Under the pieces are notes generated by a model, which saw only the letters and a list, made by a program, of their open reading frames with translations, made no database searches and had not been told where the DNA came from. A program made the translations under genes and the position numbers. From Bacteroidia bacterium (GTDB lineage: Bacteria > Bacteroidota > Bacteroidia > Flavobacteriales > Flavobacteriaceae): 64,000 bases of DNA. The stretch's first letter is position 1; every line of letters starts with the position of its first letter. This document shows positions 9,347-18,793 of this stretch, piece after piece. The DNA lies in contig JAUIGO010000001.1 of assembly GCA_030429955.1 (NCBI GenBank), positions 62,001-126,000 on the forward strand, written 5' to 3'.

Positions 9347-11134
9347 ATGAAAAAAGGTCTTTTTCTAGCAATTTTAGTTGTTTTATCATTTCAAATAAAC
9401 GCACAAATACCAAGCACTTACGAGGTGTCTTTTGAAAACGCTGTGCATCACGAAACAGAAATTAAAGCCACTTTTACAAACTTAAAGAACAAGGAAGTTG
9501 AGTTCAGAATGAGCAGAACTTCTCCAGGACGTTACGCTTTACATGAATTTGTAAAAAACGCTTACAATGTAAAAGTAACAGATGGAAATGGGAAAGAATT
9601 AAAAGCAACTCGTCCAGATCCTTATTCATGGAAAGTTTCAGGACACAACGGAACCATTAAGGTAAGTTACACCTTGTTTGCCAATCATGGAGATGGTACT
9701 TACAGCCAGGTTGATGAAACACATGCACATTTAAATATGCCAGCTACGTTTATGTATGTGCCTGAGTTGAAAGACAAAGAAATGCAAGTGACTTTTAATG
9801 TTCGTGAAGATTTAAACTGGAAAGTAGCAACGCAATTAAAACATGTAAAGGACAATACTTTCTATGCTAAAGATTTACAATATTTCATGGATAGTCCAAC
9901 TGAAATCAGTAATTATGGTTTAAGAACTTTTGATGTCGATGGACAATCTGTGCATTTGGTGCTGCACCACAATGGAACAGATGCAGAGCTGGATCAATAT
10001 TTTGAAAGCGTTAAAAAAGTAGTATTAGAACAAAAAGCTGTATTTGGCGAGCTTCCAAAGTTTGATTATGGCAATTATTACTTTTTGGCATGTTACATGC
10101 CTAATGTATCTGGAGATGGTATGGAACATAGAAATTCAACAGTGATTCCTAGTACACGAAGTTTAGCCAATGGAGGAATGGAACGTAATATTGGAACCGT
10201 TTCTCACGAGTTTTTCCATGCGTGGAATGTTGAGCGCATTCGTCCAAAGTCTTTAGAACCTTTTGATTTTGAAGCTGCAGATATGAGTGGCGAATTGTGG
10301 TTTGCCGAAGGCTTCACAAGTTATTATACAGGACTTATTTTATGCAGAGCAGGTTTAAGTACTCAAGAAGATTATATAAAAGGATTGGCAGGAACATTCA
10401 ATTATGTGTGGAATTCACCAGGAAGAAATTTCTTTAACCCAATAGAAATGAGTTACCAAGCCCCTTTTGTAGATGCTGCAAGGTCTGTAGATGAAGTGAA
10501 TAGAGGCAATACCTTTATTTCGTATTATTCTTACGGAAGTGCTTTAGGTTTGGCATTGGATTTAGCGTTGCGCGAAAAAGGATTAAACTTAGACGATTAT
10601 TTTAAATTGGTATGGACAACTTTTGGAAAAACCGAAAACCCTTATACAGTTGAAGGTTTGCAAAAGACACTTATTAAGTATGCTGGAGCAGATTTCGGGA
10701 ATGACTTCTTTAATAAGTACATCTACAAAAGTGAAATGCCAGATATGAAACCATTATTTGAAAGTGTTGGTGTTTCATTAACAAAAGATGCTGATAAAGT
10801 ATGGTTTGGCAGTTTTGTTAGAGACGGAAAAATTTCTGGTTATCCAACTATTGGATCTCCAGCATATAAAGCTGGATTGGACAAAGATGATTCTATAAAA
10901 TCAATTGGAGATTTTGTGCTTTCAGATTCTTTGAGTTTTAATGATGCTTTAAAGAATTTTAAACCAAATGACAAGACCAAAATAGTTTTTGAACGATTTG
11001 GAGAACAAAAAGAAACGGAAGTCACCTTCATGCCAGACCCAAGTTATTCAATTTCTGTATTTGAAGCGAATGGGTTAGTACCAACCGAAGCTCAGAAAGC
11101 AAATAGAGATGTGTGGTTAAGTTCGAAGAATTAA
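9347..11134 (+). CDS. M61 family metallopeptidase (glycyl aminopeptidase-like) with PDZ domain
   Basis: 595 residues with signal peptide MKKGLFLAILVVLSFQINAQ, so periplasmic or secreted. The gluzincin site is visible: HEFFH (His287, Glu288, His291) with a downstream Glu321 in LWFAEGFTSYY as third zinc ligand. The N-terminal 200 residues form the beta domain of M61 peptidases, and residues about 490-570 look like a PDZ domain (GSPAYKAGLDKDDSIKSIGD). M61 enzymes cleave N-terminal Gly or Ala from peptides. It is divergent from the TonB receptor and convergent with brnQ. Length and motifs are complete, so it should be active. Confidence 0.92.
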   Translation: MKKGLFLAILVVLSFQINAQIPSTYEVSFENAVHHETEIKATFTNLKNKEVEFRMSRTSPGRYALHEFVKNAYNVKVTDGNGKELKATRPDPYSWKVSGHNGTIKVSYTLFANHGDGTYSQVDETHAHLNMPATFMYVPELKDKEMQVTFNVREDLNWKVATQLKHVKDNTFYAKDLQYFMDSPTEISNYGLRTFDVDGQSVHLVLHHNGTDAELDQYFESVKKVVLEQKAVFGELPKFDYGNYYFLACYMPNVSGDGMEHRNSTVIPSTRSLANGGMERNIGTVSHEFFHAWNVERIRPKSLEPFDFEAADMSGELWFAEGFTSYYTGLILCRAGLSTQEDYIKGLAGTFNYVWNSPGRNFFNPIEMSYQAPFVDAARSVDEVNRGNTFISYYSYGSALGLALDLALREKGLNLDDYFKLVWTTFGKTENPYTVEGLQKTLIKYAGADFGNDFFNKYIYKSEMPDMKPLFESVGVSLTKDADKVWFGSFVRDGKISGYPTIGSPAYKAGLDKDDSIKSIGDFVLSDSLSFNDALKNFKPNDKTKIVFERFGEQKETEVTFMPDPSYSISVFEANGLVPTEAQKANRDVWLSSKN

Positions 11135-11150
11135 TTTTTAATCGATTAAC

Positions 11151-12428
11151 TTAATCACGATTAACTCTTGACAATAGATTCGCTATAAAAAAAGTTGCAA
11201 CAGCAGGCAATACCCAACCCAAGTTTTGGTTGGCTAAAGGTATTAGCTCTTTTATTCTTGTAAGCCAATCTGCTTCTATTAAAAACCCTAAAAAATCTGG
11301 AATGCTAAACACAAAAGTTGTTAAAACCACAGCTTTAAACACTAATTTAGAAGCATACTTTTCTGGAACAACATTCAAAAAAATTAAAACCACAGTTAAA
11401 GGGTAAATAAACATCAGTACTGGTAGAGCCACATCAATAATGTATTTCACATCCATTTGGCCTATCAATATTCCGATTAAACATGATATGATAGTAGTAA
11501 CTGTATAGGCTGTTTGAGATTCTTTAAATAGGCCTTTAAAAAAATCGGCTGTACCAACAATAACGCTTACTGCTGTTGTAAAGCATGCGAGAGAAATAAG
11601 TACACTTAAAAATAGATTGCCAATGTTTCCTAGAGTTTTTAAACTTAAGCCTGAAAGTAATTCTGGCCTTGAAATTGACGCTTCAAATTCAGTGTTGTGC
11701 AAAGCGCCAACGGCAATCATTCCTGCATAAATAATAAACAAGCCTGAGGCAGCTATTAAACCAGATTTGGCAATGATGGCCTTTTTGTCTTCAAAAGAAA
11801 CACCTCCTTCTAAGTTGAGTGATATAATGACGACACCACCAATTAAAATACCTCCAAGAGCATCATAAGTTTGATAGCCTTCTAATAATCCAGCAACTAA
11901 AGGTGGTGATTTTAATACGGAAGCATTCATCGTTTCTGGTGCTGTAAAAAGCCCAATAACTATAATGTCTAAAAGAATCAGTACTATTAAAGGTGTGAGA
12001 AATTTACCAAGGATGCTTAATATACTATCCCGTTTCATTACAAAAATAAAAGCTAAACCAAAGTATAGACTGCTTGTTAAAAGCGAGGGTGTACTAAAAA
12101 AGGGTTGTATTGCCATTTCATGAGTCACTGCAGCTGTTCGAGGAATAGGTAAAGTGATAGCAATACTATACACACACAAACAAAATACTAAACTGAACAA
12201 AGGCGACACTTTATTACCAAAGTCTAGCATGGTGCCTTGCAGCTTTGCATGACCAAATAATGCCATCAGCGGAATTATAGTTGCAGATGTTATAAACCCA
12301 AGAGCTACCAGCCACCAATCTGGGCCTGAATTAAAACCTAATTGTGGAGGTAAAATTAGATTTCCAGCTCCAAAAAAACTTGCAAATAAAGCAAACCCAA
12401 TTATAAATATGGTTTTCGTATTATTCAT
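11151..12428 (-). CDS. brnQ: Branched-chain amino acid:cation symporter (BrnQ family)
   Basis: 425 residues of a polytopic inner-membrane protein with about 12 hydrophobic helices. The N-terminus has the LIVCS-family signature FGAGNLILPPQLG (residues about 20-32). Members take up Leu, Ile and Val with Na+ or H+. It is a single gene between convergent M61 peptidase and divergent hydrolase genes. The start at 12428 (MNNTKTIFIIGFALFASFFG) places the first helix correctly. Confidence 0.93.
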   Translation of the reverse strand: MNNTKTIFIIGFALFASFFGAGNLILPPQLGFNSGPDWWLVALGFITSATIIPLMALFGHAKLQGTMLDFGNKVSPLFSLVFCLCVYSIAITLPIPRTAAVTHEMAIQPFFSTPSLLTSSLYFGLAFIFVMKRDSILSILGKFLTPLIVLILLDIIVIGLFTAPETMNASVLKSPPLVAGLLEGYQTYDALGGILIGGVVIISLNLEGGVSFEDKKAIIAKSGLIAASGLFIIYAGMIAVGALHNTEFEASISRPELLSGLSLKTLGNIGNLFLSVLISLACFTTAVSVIVGTADFFKGLFKESQTAYTVTTIISCLIGILIGQMDVKYIIDVALPVLMFIYPLTVVLIFLNVVPEKYASKLVFKAVVLTTFVFSIPDFLGFLIEADWLTRIKELIPLANQNLGWVLPAVATFFIANLLSRVNRD

Positions 12429-12439
12429 AACTTACAATT

Positions 12440-12447
12440 ATCTTTGC
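12440..12447 (+). promoter_or_regulatory. -7 box for the alpha/beta hydrolase
   Basis: TATCTTTG matches TAnnTTTG, 21 nt before the ATG at 12469, in the brnQ/hydrolase divergent region. No clear TTG -33. Confidence 0.45.
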
Positions 12448-12468
12448 CTAAGATAAACATTTCCATTA

Positions 12469-13254
12469 ATGTCTAATTTTATAACTTATAAAAATGCTAA
12501 AATTCATTTTACTGATGAAGGTAAGGGAAATGTGATTTTACTTTTACATGGCTTTTTAGAGAACATAAGCATGTGGCATAACTTGAGTCCACATTTGATT
12601 AAAACCAACCGTGTTATCTGTGTTGATTTGTTAGGACATGGGAAATCTGATAGTATTGGCTACATACATGCTATGGAACTAATGGCTGACGCTGTATATT
12701 GTGTGTTAAATCACTTAAAGATTAAGAGTGCTATTATTATTGGTCATTCCATGGGTGGTTATGTAAGCTTAGCACTATTAGAAGCTCATCCAAATTTAGT
12801 AAAAGGTATGTGTTTAATGAACTCTACTGCTGTTGCAGATTCTTCTGAAAAGCAAATAAATAGAGACAGAGCTATAAAAGCCGTAAAAGAAAATTACAAA
12901 ACCTTTGTAAGTATTTCCATTGCAAACTTATTTAGACCCAAAAGCAGAACCATACATAAAGAAGCCTACCAAATAGTAAAAAGAGAAGCTCTAAAAATTT
13001 CTGTTCAAAGTATAATAGCTTCATTAGAAGGCATGAAAATTAGAAAGGATAGATTGCAATTATTCAGACATAGTAAGATTTTAAAATTGGTGATTTTAGG
13101 AAAAAAAGACACTATTCTTAATTATAAAACACAGCAAAGTTATTATAAAGATTCTGATGTTATTGTTGTAGAATTTCCTGATGGTCACATGTCTCACATT
13201 GAAAATAAAGAAGATTTTACTTACAATATTATGCATTTCATCGAAAATATATAA
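12469..13254 (+). CDS. Alpha/beta hydrolase
   Basis: 261 residues, cytoplasmic. It has the classic fold-6 layout: oxyanion motif LLLHGFLEN (25-32), VDLLGHGKSD (52-61), nucleophile elbow GHSMGG with Ser94, acid Asp214 in GKKD, and His243 in MSHIENKEDF. The catalytic triad is therefore complete. Substrate cannot be told; esterase, thioesterase or C-C hydrolase activity are all possible. It is close to MenH/BioH-like enzymes in general pattern, but the neighbours give no support for either pathway. Confidence 0.88.
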   Translation: MSNFITYKNAKIHFTDEGKGNVILLLHGFLENISMWHNLSPHLIKTNRVICVDLLGHGKSDSIGYIHAMELMADAVYCVLNHLKIKSAIIIGHSMGGYVSLALLEAHPNLVKGMCLMNSTAVADSSEKQINRDRAIKAVKENYKTFVSISIANLFRPKSRTIHKEAYQIVKREALKISVQSIIASLEGMKIRKDRLQLFRHSKILKLVILGKKDTILNYKTQQSYYKDSDVIVVEFPDGHMSHIENKEDFTYNIMHFIENI

Positions 13255-13314
13255 TGTTTTATCGTTTATTGTATTATTTTTTTCTATGTTTATTGTCCCA
13301 AAAATCCTAATTAT

Positions 13315-13569
13315 ATGAAAACAACTACTTCAAGCCCTAATTCAGTATTAAAATTATACTGTAATGTTTTTGGACATCAGTATGATGTTTCTAAGGATGT
13401 GACCAAGCATGTTAAAGAATACACTTGTAAATGCTGCAAAAAACAATTGACTACAAATGGCAATGGAAGACTCACAGAATTAACACCAACTTTTAAAGAA
13501 ATCAATTCTGTTTTAGAGTATATTCATACAAAACGCTCCATGCGTTTAAACCAGAAATTAGCCTCTTAA
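13315..13569 (+). CDS. Mini zinc-binding protein, copy 1 of a tandem pair
   Basis: 84 residues. Key features are YCNVFGHQYDVS (Cys16, His21) and YTCKCCKKQ (Cys38, Cys40, Cys41), a Cys/His spacing that suggests one zinc site of treble-clef or ribbon type, followed by the conserved TTNGNG and KEINSVLEYIH helix. It is about 72% identical over 61 residues to the next gene, so the two arose by tandem duplication. The CxxxFGH opening recalls small phage-type proteins of DUF1660, but that is a guess. No other phage genes are nearby. Function unknown. Confidence 0.75.
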   Translation: MKTTTSSPNSVLKLYCNVFGHQYDVSKDVTKHVKEYTCKCCKKQLTTNGNGRLTELTPTFKEINSVLEYIHTKRSMRLNQKLAS

Positions 13570-13658
13570 TCGATTTATTGCATTGAACATCAAGTATTTC
13601 ATAAAAAATTCATACTTTAGTAGTTATCCTTCTAAAAATCAACTAAAAGTAATTAATT

Positions 13659-13883
13659 GTGAAACAACTATACTGTTCAATTTTCGGACATGATTATCAA
13701 ATCTCTAAAGAGGTCACTTATCATGTTAAAGAATATACTTGCAAACACTGCAAAGAGCAAGTAACCACCAATGGAAATGGTAAACTTACCTTACTTACAC
13801 CAAAGTATAAGGAAATAAATGCGGTTTTAGAACGCATTCATTATAAACGCCTCAAAAAGAAACAGCTTATTCTTGATCGTTAA
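13659..13883 (+). CDS. Mini zinc-binding protein, copy 2 of a tandem pair
   Basis: 74 residues starting at a GTG at 13659; the start is fixed by alignment with copy 1 (LYCSIFGHDYQIS against LYCNVFGHQYDVS). The zinc-site candidates are kept (Cys6, His11, and YTCKHCKEQ), but the middle Cys of copy 1 is His here. The TTNGNG and KEINAVLERIH segments are conserved. The last 17 bases overlap the 3' end of the convergent thiL gene. Function unknown. Confidence 0.7.
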   Translation: MKQLYCSIFGHDYQISKEVTYHVKEYTCKHCKEQVTTNGNGKLTLLTPKYKEINAVLERIHYKRLKKKQLILDR

Positions 13884-14919
13884 GCGCATTCCAGCCTTGT
13901 GCTTTTATTGGAATTTTTGTGTCTGCTCTTGTTACTAAGTGCATTCCCGAAGATGCTTCTGTGATATAACCGATTACTGTTAAATTAGGATTTGCTTTTA
14001 TTTTTGGAAAATCTTCTTGTGCAATAGTCATTAATAATTCATAATCTTCACCACCATTTAAGGCTACAGTTGTACTATCAATATCAAATTCTTCGCAGGT
14101 TGAAATAACTTGAGGATCTAACGGAATTTTATTTTCATACAAATCACAACCAACTTCACTTTGCTTACACAAATGAATAATTTCAGAAGAAAGACCATCA
14201 CTAATGTCAATCATTGATGTAGGTTTTACATTCAGATCTTTCAACAATTTAATAATATCTTTTCTAGCTTCTGGCTTTAATTGGCGCTCAATAATATATG
14301 TATACATCTCCAAATCTGGTTGACTGTTCGGATTTACTTTAAACACTTCCTTTTCACGTTCCAAAACCTGAAGCCCTAAATAGGCACCACCTAAATCACC
14401 TGTTACAACCAGTAAATCATTTGGCTTTGCTCCATTTCTATAAACCACATCGTCTTTGTTAACCTCGCCAATTGCAGTTATAGAAATTAACAATCCTGAG
14501 GTTGATGAGGTTGTGTCACCACCAACAACATCAATATTATAAATGCTTGCAGCAGTTTTAATACCTGCATAAAGTTCCTCAAGCGCTTCTAAAGGAAATC
14601 TGTTAGAAACTGCTATTGAAACTGTAATTTGAGTTGCATTGGCATTCATTGCATATACATCAGATAAATTTACCACAACAGCTTTATAGCCCAAATGTTT
14701 TAAAGGCATATAGCTTAAATCAAAATGTACACCTTCAACCAACAAATCTGTAGTAACTACTATATTTTTGTCTTTATGGCTCAAAACAGCGGCATCATCA
14801 CCAATACCTTTTATAGTTGATTTATGATTAATTTTAAAATTAGTTGTTAAGTGGTCTATTAGTCCAAATTCTCCTAATGCACTCAAAGGTGTTCGTTGTT
14901 GGTTCTTATCTTCTATCAT
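13867..14919 (-). CDS. thiL: Thiamine-monophosphate kinase
   Basis: 350 residues from the ATG at 14919. It phosphorylates thiamine monophosphate to thiamine diphosphate using ATP, the last step of cofactor synthesis. Typical motifs are LGEFGLIDHL, GIGDDAAVL (metal-binding Asp pair), TTDLLVEGVHF, VVGGDTTSS, SMIDISDGLSSEI and LNGGEDYELL. An upstream TTG extension (14937) is rejected because it overlaps a TATCTTTG -7 box. The 3' end overlaps the mini zinc protein by 17 bases. No other thiamine gene is in the window. Confidence 0.95.
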   Translation of the reverse strand: MIEDKNQQRTPLSALGEFGLIDHLTTNFKINHKSTIKGIGDDAAVLSHKDKNIVVTTDLLVEGVHFDLSYMPLKHLGYKAVVVNLSDVYAMNANATQITVSIAVSNRFPLEALEELYAGIKTAASIYNIDVVGGDTTSSTSGLLISITAIGEVNKDDVVYRNGAKPNDLLVVTGDLGGAYLGLQVLEREKEVFKVNPNSQPDLEMYTYIIERQLKPEARKDIIKLLKDLNVKPTSMIDISDGLSSEIIHLCKQSEVGCDLYENKIPLDPQVISTCEEFDIDSTTVALNGGEDYELLMTIAQEDFPKIKANPNLTVIGYITEASSGMHLVTRADTKIPIKAQGWNALNDQE

Positions 14920-14923
14920 GCTG

Positions 14924-14931
14924 CAAAGATA
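14924..14931 (-). promoter_or_regulatory. -7 box 4 nt before the thiL start
   Basis: The minus-strand TATCTTTG matches TAnnTTTG and ends 4 nt before the ATG at 14919. This spacing would put the transcript start at or beside the start codon. Confidence 0.45.
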
Positions 14932-14977
14932 TGGCAATTTGTTTTATTTGATAAAGGAATAAGTTAGCTTAAAACAA

Positions 14978-15008
14978 AAATAGCACCTTATCAAAACAGG
15001 TGCTATTT
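14978..15008 (-). terminator. Rho-independent terminator of the M14 peptidase gene
   Basis: Perfect 11-bp stem (14978-14988 with 14998-15008, AAATAGCACCT/AGGTGCTATTT) and 9-nt loop, followed on the minus strand by a T-rich run (complement of 14971-14980). It lies 19 nt past the stop at 15027. Confidence 0.8.
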
Positions 15009-15026
15009 GAATTTTTTTGTATTAAA

Positions 15027-16652
15027 TTATTTCAGCTCGTAATATTTAAAAACAGGGTAAGCTATAGGTTTCTTATCAAGACCGTTTTCTTTAAAATAAT
15101 CATCAAAGAAATTCCAGGTTACCAAGCCATCATCAGATTGTGGTTCCAGCATATAAAAAATTAGATTTGATAATGGTTGTGCCATATCTATCCAATAATC
15201 CCCTTTTTTAAATGTTTTGGTTTTAGACACAAATTCTCCTTCGGCATTTGCCATAAAATGACCTTCAAACTCACGTGTTGATAGGTTTAAACTTGAAAGC
15301 ATAAATTCTTCACCAATAGCTTTTTTAGAGCTTTTGAGTTCAGTTACTTCTACACCTTGTTTTTTTAAATGGTCAACAATATGTTTCATGGATTTTGGCA
15401 AAAGATATCCTCTTGGTAAAGTACTTTTAAGGTCTGCATCAAATTTCGAGTAGTTTTGAACATTTGGAACATTAATAATCTTTCCAGAGCGAACGTACCT
15501 TGTGTCTCCTGATTCGTTTTTGTAAGCAGTATAATCATAAGTTCTTAATGTAAACGTATCATCTAATGGTACCATTTTAAAACGCACTCCTTTTTTTGCT
15601 TTTCCTGCATTTAGTTTAACATTTTCAATAGCATCTTGTGTTGCCTTGGCATTTATTTCAGCTATTTTTCTTCCATTGTTATTGGTAAATTCTAAAATTT
15701 CGGCTACAAAACCGTAAGTACCATTCATACGTTCATAAAGTCTATCATGGGCAAATGCTTCACTTAAAATACCCATTTTATTTCTTAAACCCATTTGGTT
15801 GACAATATATCTTGGATGATGATTGTAGGTATAAATAGCCTTTGCTGGCCAACCTTCTCTTAGCGAATAACCACCATAAGGGCCTAGTTTTACACCATAG
15901 TTTTTATCAATAGACTTTACAATACTAGGCAACATAGTGTTCCAAGTAAAGTCATAAGGTGCTTTTTCACCAGCATAATGATAGCTTGGTGCATACGTTA
16001 CACCATAACCATGCCACGTACCATTGGTTGTATGCAAATCGACTAACATTTCAGGATCCCATTTTATCAGCACATTTTGTATCAATGCATTGGTTTCAAA
16101 AGCTTCCATTTTTATACCATCTCTATTTAAATCAAACCCTTGGCTGTTGGCCCTAATACCAACTTCAATAGGGCTGTCCTCTTGCGATGGTCGCCTGCCT
16201 TGTTCCATTTTATCATTAGAATCTGTGTTGTATATTGGCGCAAAAATGACAATTTGATTATCTAATAAATGCTTCTTATTTCCCAATAAAATATCACGCA
16301 TCATTTGTTGCAAAATTTCTTTTCCTTCAACTTCTCCTGAGTGTATATTTCCTTGAATATACATCACTGGTTTCCCTGAAGCTTTAGCTTCTTGAGGAGA
16401 ACTCACTTTTGGATTTGCCATCACGACCACAGGAATATCTTTCCCTTCCATACTTTTTCCCATAAATTCAAGATGTACTAAATCTGATTTGCTTTGAATG
16501 GCATTTATAAAAGCCATCACTTCAGCATACGTTGAGGTTTTTTGGTAATTGGATTTTTCAGGGACTGTTATTAAGTTTTCGCTCCAAGGCGTGTTTTGTG
16601 CTGTTAATTGTATACAAGCAAAAAAAACTATTAATTTTAAAAATGATTTCAT
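15027..16652 (-). CDS. M14 family zinc carboxypeptidase, secreted
   Basis: 541 residues with signal peptide MKSFLKLIVFFACIQLTAQ. The M14 zinc site is visible: HSGEVEGKE (His104, Glu107) and DLHTTNGTWHG (His207), with FDLNRD (173-178) as substrate-binding loop and Glu298 in GILSEAF as the likely catalytic base. M14 enzymes remove C-terminal residues, or in some subfamilies act on peptidoglycan peptides. A C-terminal beta-rich region of about 200 residues follows the catalytic domain. Likely periplasmic or exported; role probably peptide nutrition. Confidence 0.9.
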   Translation of the reverse strand: MKSFLKLIVFFACIQLTAQNTPWSENLITVPEKSNYQKTSTYAEVMAFINAIQSKSDLVHLEFMGKSMEGKDIPVVVMANPKVSSPQEAKASGKPVMYIQGNIHSGEVEGKEILQQMMRDILLGNKKHLLDNQIVIFAPIYNTDSNDKMEQGRRPSQEDSPIEVGIRANSQGFDLNRDGIKMEAFETNALIQNVLIKWDPEMLVDLHTTNGTWHGYGVTYAPSYHYAGEKAPYDFTWNTMLPSIVKSIDKNYGVKLGPYGGYSLREGWPAKAIYTYNHHPRYIVNQMGLRNKMGILSEAFAHDRLYERMNGTYGFVAEILEFTNNNGRKIAEINAKATQDAIENVKLNAGKAKKGVRFKMVPLDDTFTLRTYDYTAYKNESGDTRYVRSGKIINVPNVQNYSKFDADLKSTLPRGYLLPKSMKHIVDHLKKQGVEVTELKSSKKAIGEEFMLSSLNLSTREFEGHFMANAEGEFVSKTKTFKKGDYWIDMAQPLSNLIFYMLEPQSDDGLVTWNFFDDYFKENGLDKKPIAYPVFKYYELK

Positions 16653-16878
16653 GTTAAAACTGGTTGGTGTTGTGGTTTTATAATAAATAAAAGTATTTTT
16701 TATACTACTAACTGATTAGTGTTGCAAATTAACATATTGAGATGATATTCAAGAAAATCAATAGTTAAAAGTTGGTTTAATTATTACCAAAAAAACGATC
16801 TTACTTCATATAACAAAAACCTATTAAACCATATACTAATATAATGTTATGATGTATGGTAAAACTCCACTTATATTG

Positions 16879-16886
16879 TATATTTG
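16879..16886 (+). promoter_or_regulatory. -7 box of the suf operon
   Basis: TATATTTG matches TAnnTTTG and lies 31 nt before the ATG at 16917. An imperfectly placed 6-bp dyad ACCATA...TATGGT (16828-16860) sits just upstream and could be an operator. The rest of the gap 16653-16916 shows no ORF or RNA gene that I can recognise. Confidence 0.5.
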
Positions 16887-16916
16887 CTCTCTATTTAGAA
16901 CTAATCTATTTTAACT

Positions 16917-17246
16917 ATGATTAAAGTTTCTGAAACAGCTAAGAAAAAAGTTGTAGAACTTATGCAAGATGATGGCTTTAATCCAACAGAACATTACGTT
17001 CGTGTTGGCGTAAAAAGTGGTGGTTGCTCAGGCTTATCGTATGATCTAAAATTTGACAAAAGTCAAGAAGAAGATGATAAGGTATTTGAAGACAATGGTG
17101 TAAAAATTATTGTTGACAAAAAAAGTTTCTTGTATTTAATAGGAACTACACTAGAGTATTCAGGTGGTTTAAACGGAACAGGATTTGTATTTAATAACCC
17201 AAATGCAAACCGAACATGTGGTTGTGGCGAATCGTTTTCGCTATAA
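16917..17246 (+). CDS. sufA: A-type Fe-S carrier protein (SufA/IscA/HesB family)
   Basis: 109 residues. A-type carriers accept Fe-S clusters from the SufBCD scaffold and deliver them to apoproteins. The three ligand cysteines are in place: Cys37 in SGGCSGLSY and Cys101/Cys103 in RTCGCGESF. It is the first gene of the suf operon, followed 18 nt later by sufB, which supports a SufA role, though IscA-type naming is equally possible. Confidence 0.93.
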   Translation: MIKVSETAKKKVVELMQDDGFNPTEHYVRVGVKSGGCSGLSYDLKFDKSQEEDDKVFEDNGVKIIVDKKSFLYLIGTTLEYSGGLNGTGFVFNNPNANRTCGCGESFSL

Positions 17247-17264
17247 AAATTAAGAAAACAAATT

Positions 17265-18713
17265 ATGTCAAAGTATACAGAAGATGATTTAAGGGAAGAA
17301 CTAAAAACCAAAGAATACGAATATGGTTTTTATACAGATATTGCGTCTGACACCTTTCCTGTTGGCTTAAATGAAGATGTTGTAATAGCAATTTCAAAAA
17401 GAAAAGAAGAGCCTGAGTGGATGACTGAATGGCGACTGGAAGCCTTTAAAGCCTGGAAAGAAATGGTTGAGCCAGAATGGGCCAATGTGCATTACAAAAA
17501 ACCAGATTTTCAAGCAATCTCTTATTATTCAGCACCAAACAGTAAACCCAAATATGACAGTTTAGACGAGGTTGATCCTGAACTTTTGGCATCCTTTAAA
17601 AAACTTGGTATCTCAATAGATGAACAGAAAAAGTTAGCTAATGTTGCAATGGATGTTGTGGTCGATTCAGTTTCGGTGGCTACAACCTTTAAAAAGACTT
17701 TAGCTGAAAAAGGCATTATTTTTATGAGCATTTCTGAGGCTATCAAAAAGCATCCAGAACTTGTAAAAAAATATATTGGTACTGTCGTTCCACAAAAAGA
17801 TAACTTTTATGCAGCTTTAAATTCGGCAGTGTTTAGTGATGGTAGTTTCTGTTATATTCCGAAAGGTGTGCGTTGCCCAATGGAATTATCAACCTATTTC
17901 AGAATCAATCAGGCTGGAACAGGACAATTTGAAAGAACTTTGGTCATTGCAGACGAAGGCAGCTATGTGAGTTACCTTGAAGGTTGTACAGCGCCAAGCA
18001 GAGATGAAAACCAATTGCACGCTGCGGTTGTAGAGTTAATAGCATTAGACAATTCTGAAATAAAATACTCAACCGTTCAAAATTGGTATCCAGGAAATGC
18101 TGAAGGCAAAGGTGGTGTTTACAACTTTGTGACTAAGCGTGGTTTATGCGAAACCAACGCAAAAATTTCTTGGACTCAGGTTGAAACAGGAAGCGCTGTG
18201 ACCTGGAAATATCCAAGTTGTGTTCTAAAAGGAGATAACTCTATTGGTGAATTCTATTCAATTGCTGTTACCAATAATTATCAGCAAGCTGATACTGGAA
18301 CCAAGATGATTCACTTAGGAAAAAACACAAAGTCAACCATTATTTCCAAAGGAATTTCAGCAGGAAAATCCCAGAACAGTTATCGTGGTTTGGTGCAAAT
18401 CAATCCGCGTGCAGACAATGCTCGTAATTTTTCACAATGCGATAGTTTATTGATGGGAAATGAGTGTGGAGCTCATACATTCCCTTACATAGAAGCAAAA
18501 AACAAATCGGCTCAGATTGAGCATGAAGCTACAACCAGTAAAATTGGTGAAGACCAAATTTTCTACTGCAACCAAAGAGGAATTGATACCGAAAAAGCCA
18601 TTGCTTTGATAGTAAATGGTTTTAGTAAAGATGTACTTAATAAGTTACCAATGGAATTTGCGGTTGAAGCACAAAAATTATTAGAAATAAGTTTAGAAGG
18701 AAGTGTAGGTTAA
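17265..18713 (+). CDS. sufB: Fe-S cluster scaffold subunit SufB
   Basis: 482 residues, full length. SufB, with SufC and SufD, is the scaffold on which clusters are assembled from sulfur supplied by SufSE. It shows [16 protein letters not shown], the beta-helix core with [16 protein letters not shown], and the conserved end [19 protein letters not shown]-like segment ([20 protein letters not shown]). It is in a tight operon with sufA, but an 80-nt gap holding a REP-like element separates it from the next gene. Confidence 0.97.
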   Translation: MSKYTEDDLREELKTKEYEYGFYTDIASDTFPVGLNEDVVIAISKRKEEPEWMTEWRLEAFKAWKEMVEPEWANVHYKKPDFQAISYYSAPNSKPKYDSLDEVDPELLASFKKLGISIDEQKKLANVAMDVVVDSVSVATTFKKTLAEKGIIFMSISEAIKKHPELVKKYIGTVVPQKDNFYAALNSAVFSDGSFCYIPKGVRCPMELSTYFRINQAGTGQFERTLVIADEGSYVSYLEGCTAPSRDENQLHAAVVELIALDNSEIKYSTVQNWYPGNAEGKGGVYNFVTKRGLCETNAKISWTQVETGSAVTWKYPSCVLKGDNSIGEFYSIAVTNNYQQADTGTKMIHLGKNTKSTIISKGISAGKSQNSYRGLVQINPRADNARNFSQCDSLLMGNECGAHTFPYIEAKNKSAQIEHEATTSKIGEDQIFYCNQRGIDTEKAIALIVNGFSKDVLNKLPMEFAVEAQKLLEISLEGSVG

Positions 18714-18751
18714 ACTATAGTAAGATAACAATCATTAAAATTGAAAAAAGA

Positions 18752-18778
18752 TGTCACACTGAGCGCAGTCGAAGTGTC
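18752..18778. repeat. REP-like intergenic repeat
   Basis: A 27-nt element between sufB and the lipoprotein gene with dyad ends ACACT and AGTGT. A 15-nt core (GAGCGCAGTCGAAGT, 18761-18775) recurs on the opposite strand at 48293-48307. Elements of this type are scattered in flavobacterial genomes. Confidence 0.6.
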
Positions 18779-18793
18779 TTAAGAATTAAAAAA

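Noticed and set aside
13315-13883. Prophage or mobile element suggested by DUF1660-like mini proteins
   Set aside because: Apart from the small zinc motifs no phage, integrase, transposase or att-like repeat is seen in the surroundings.
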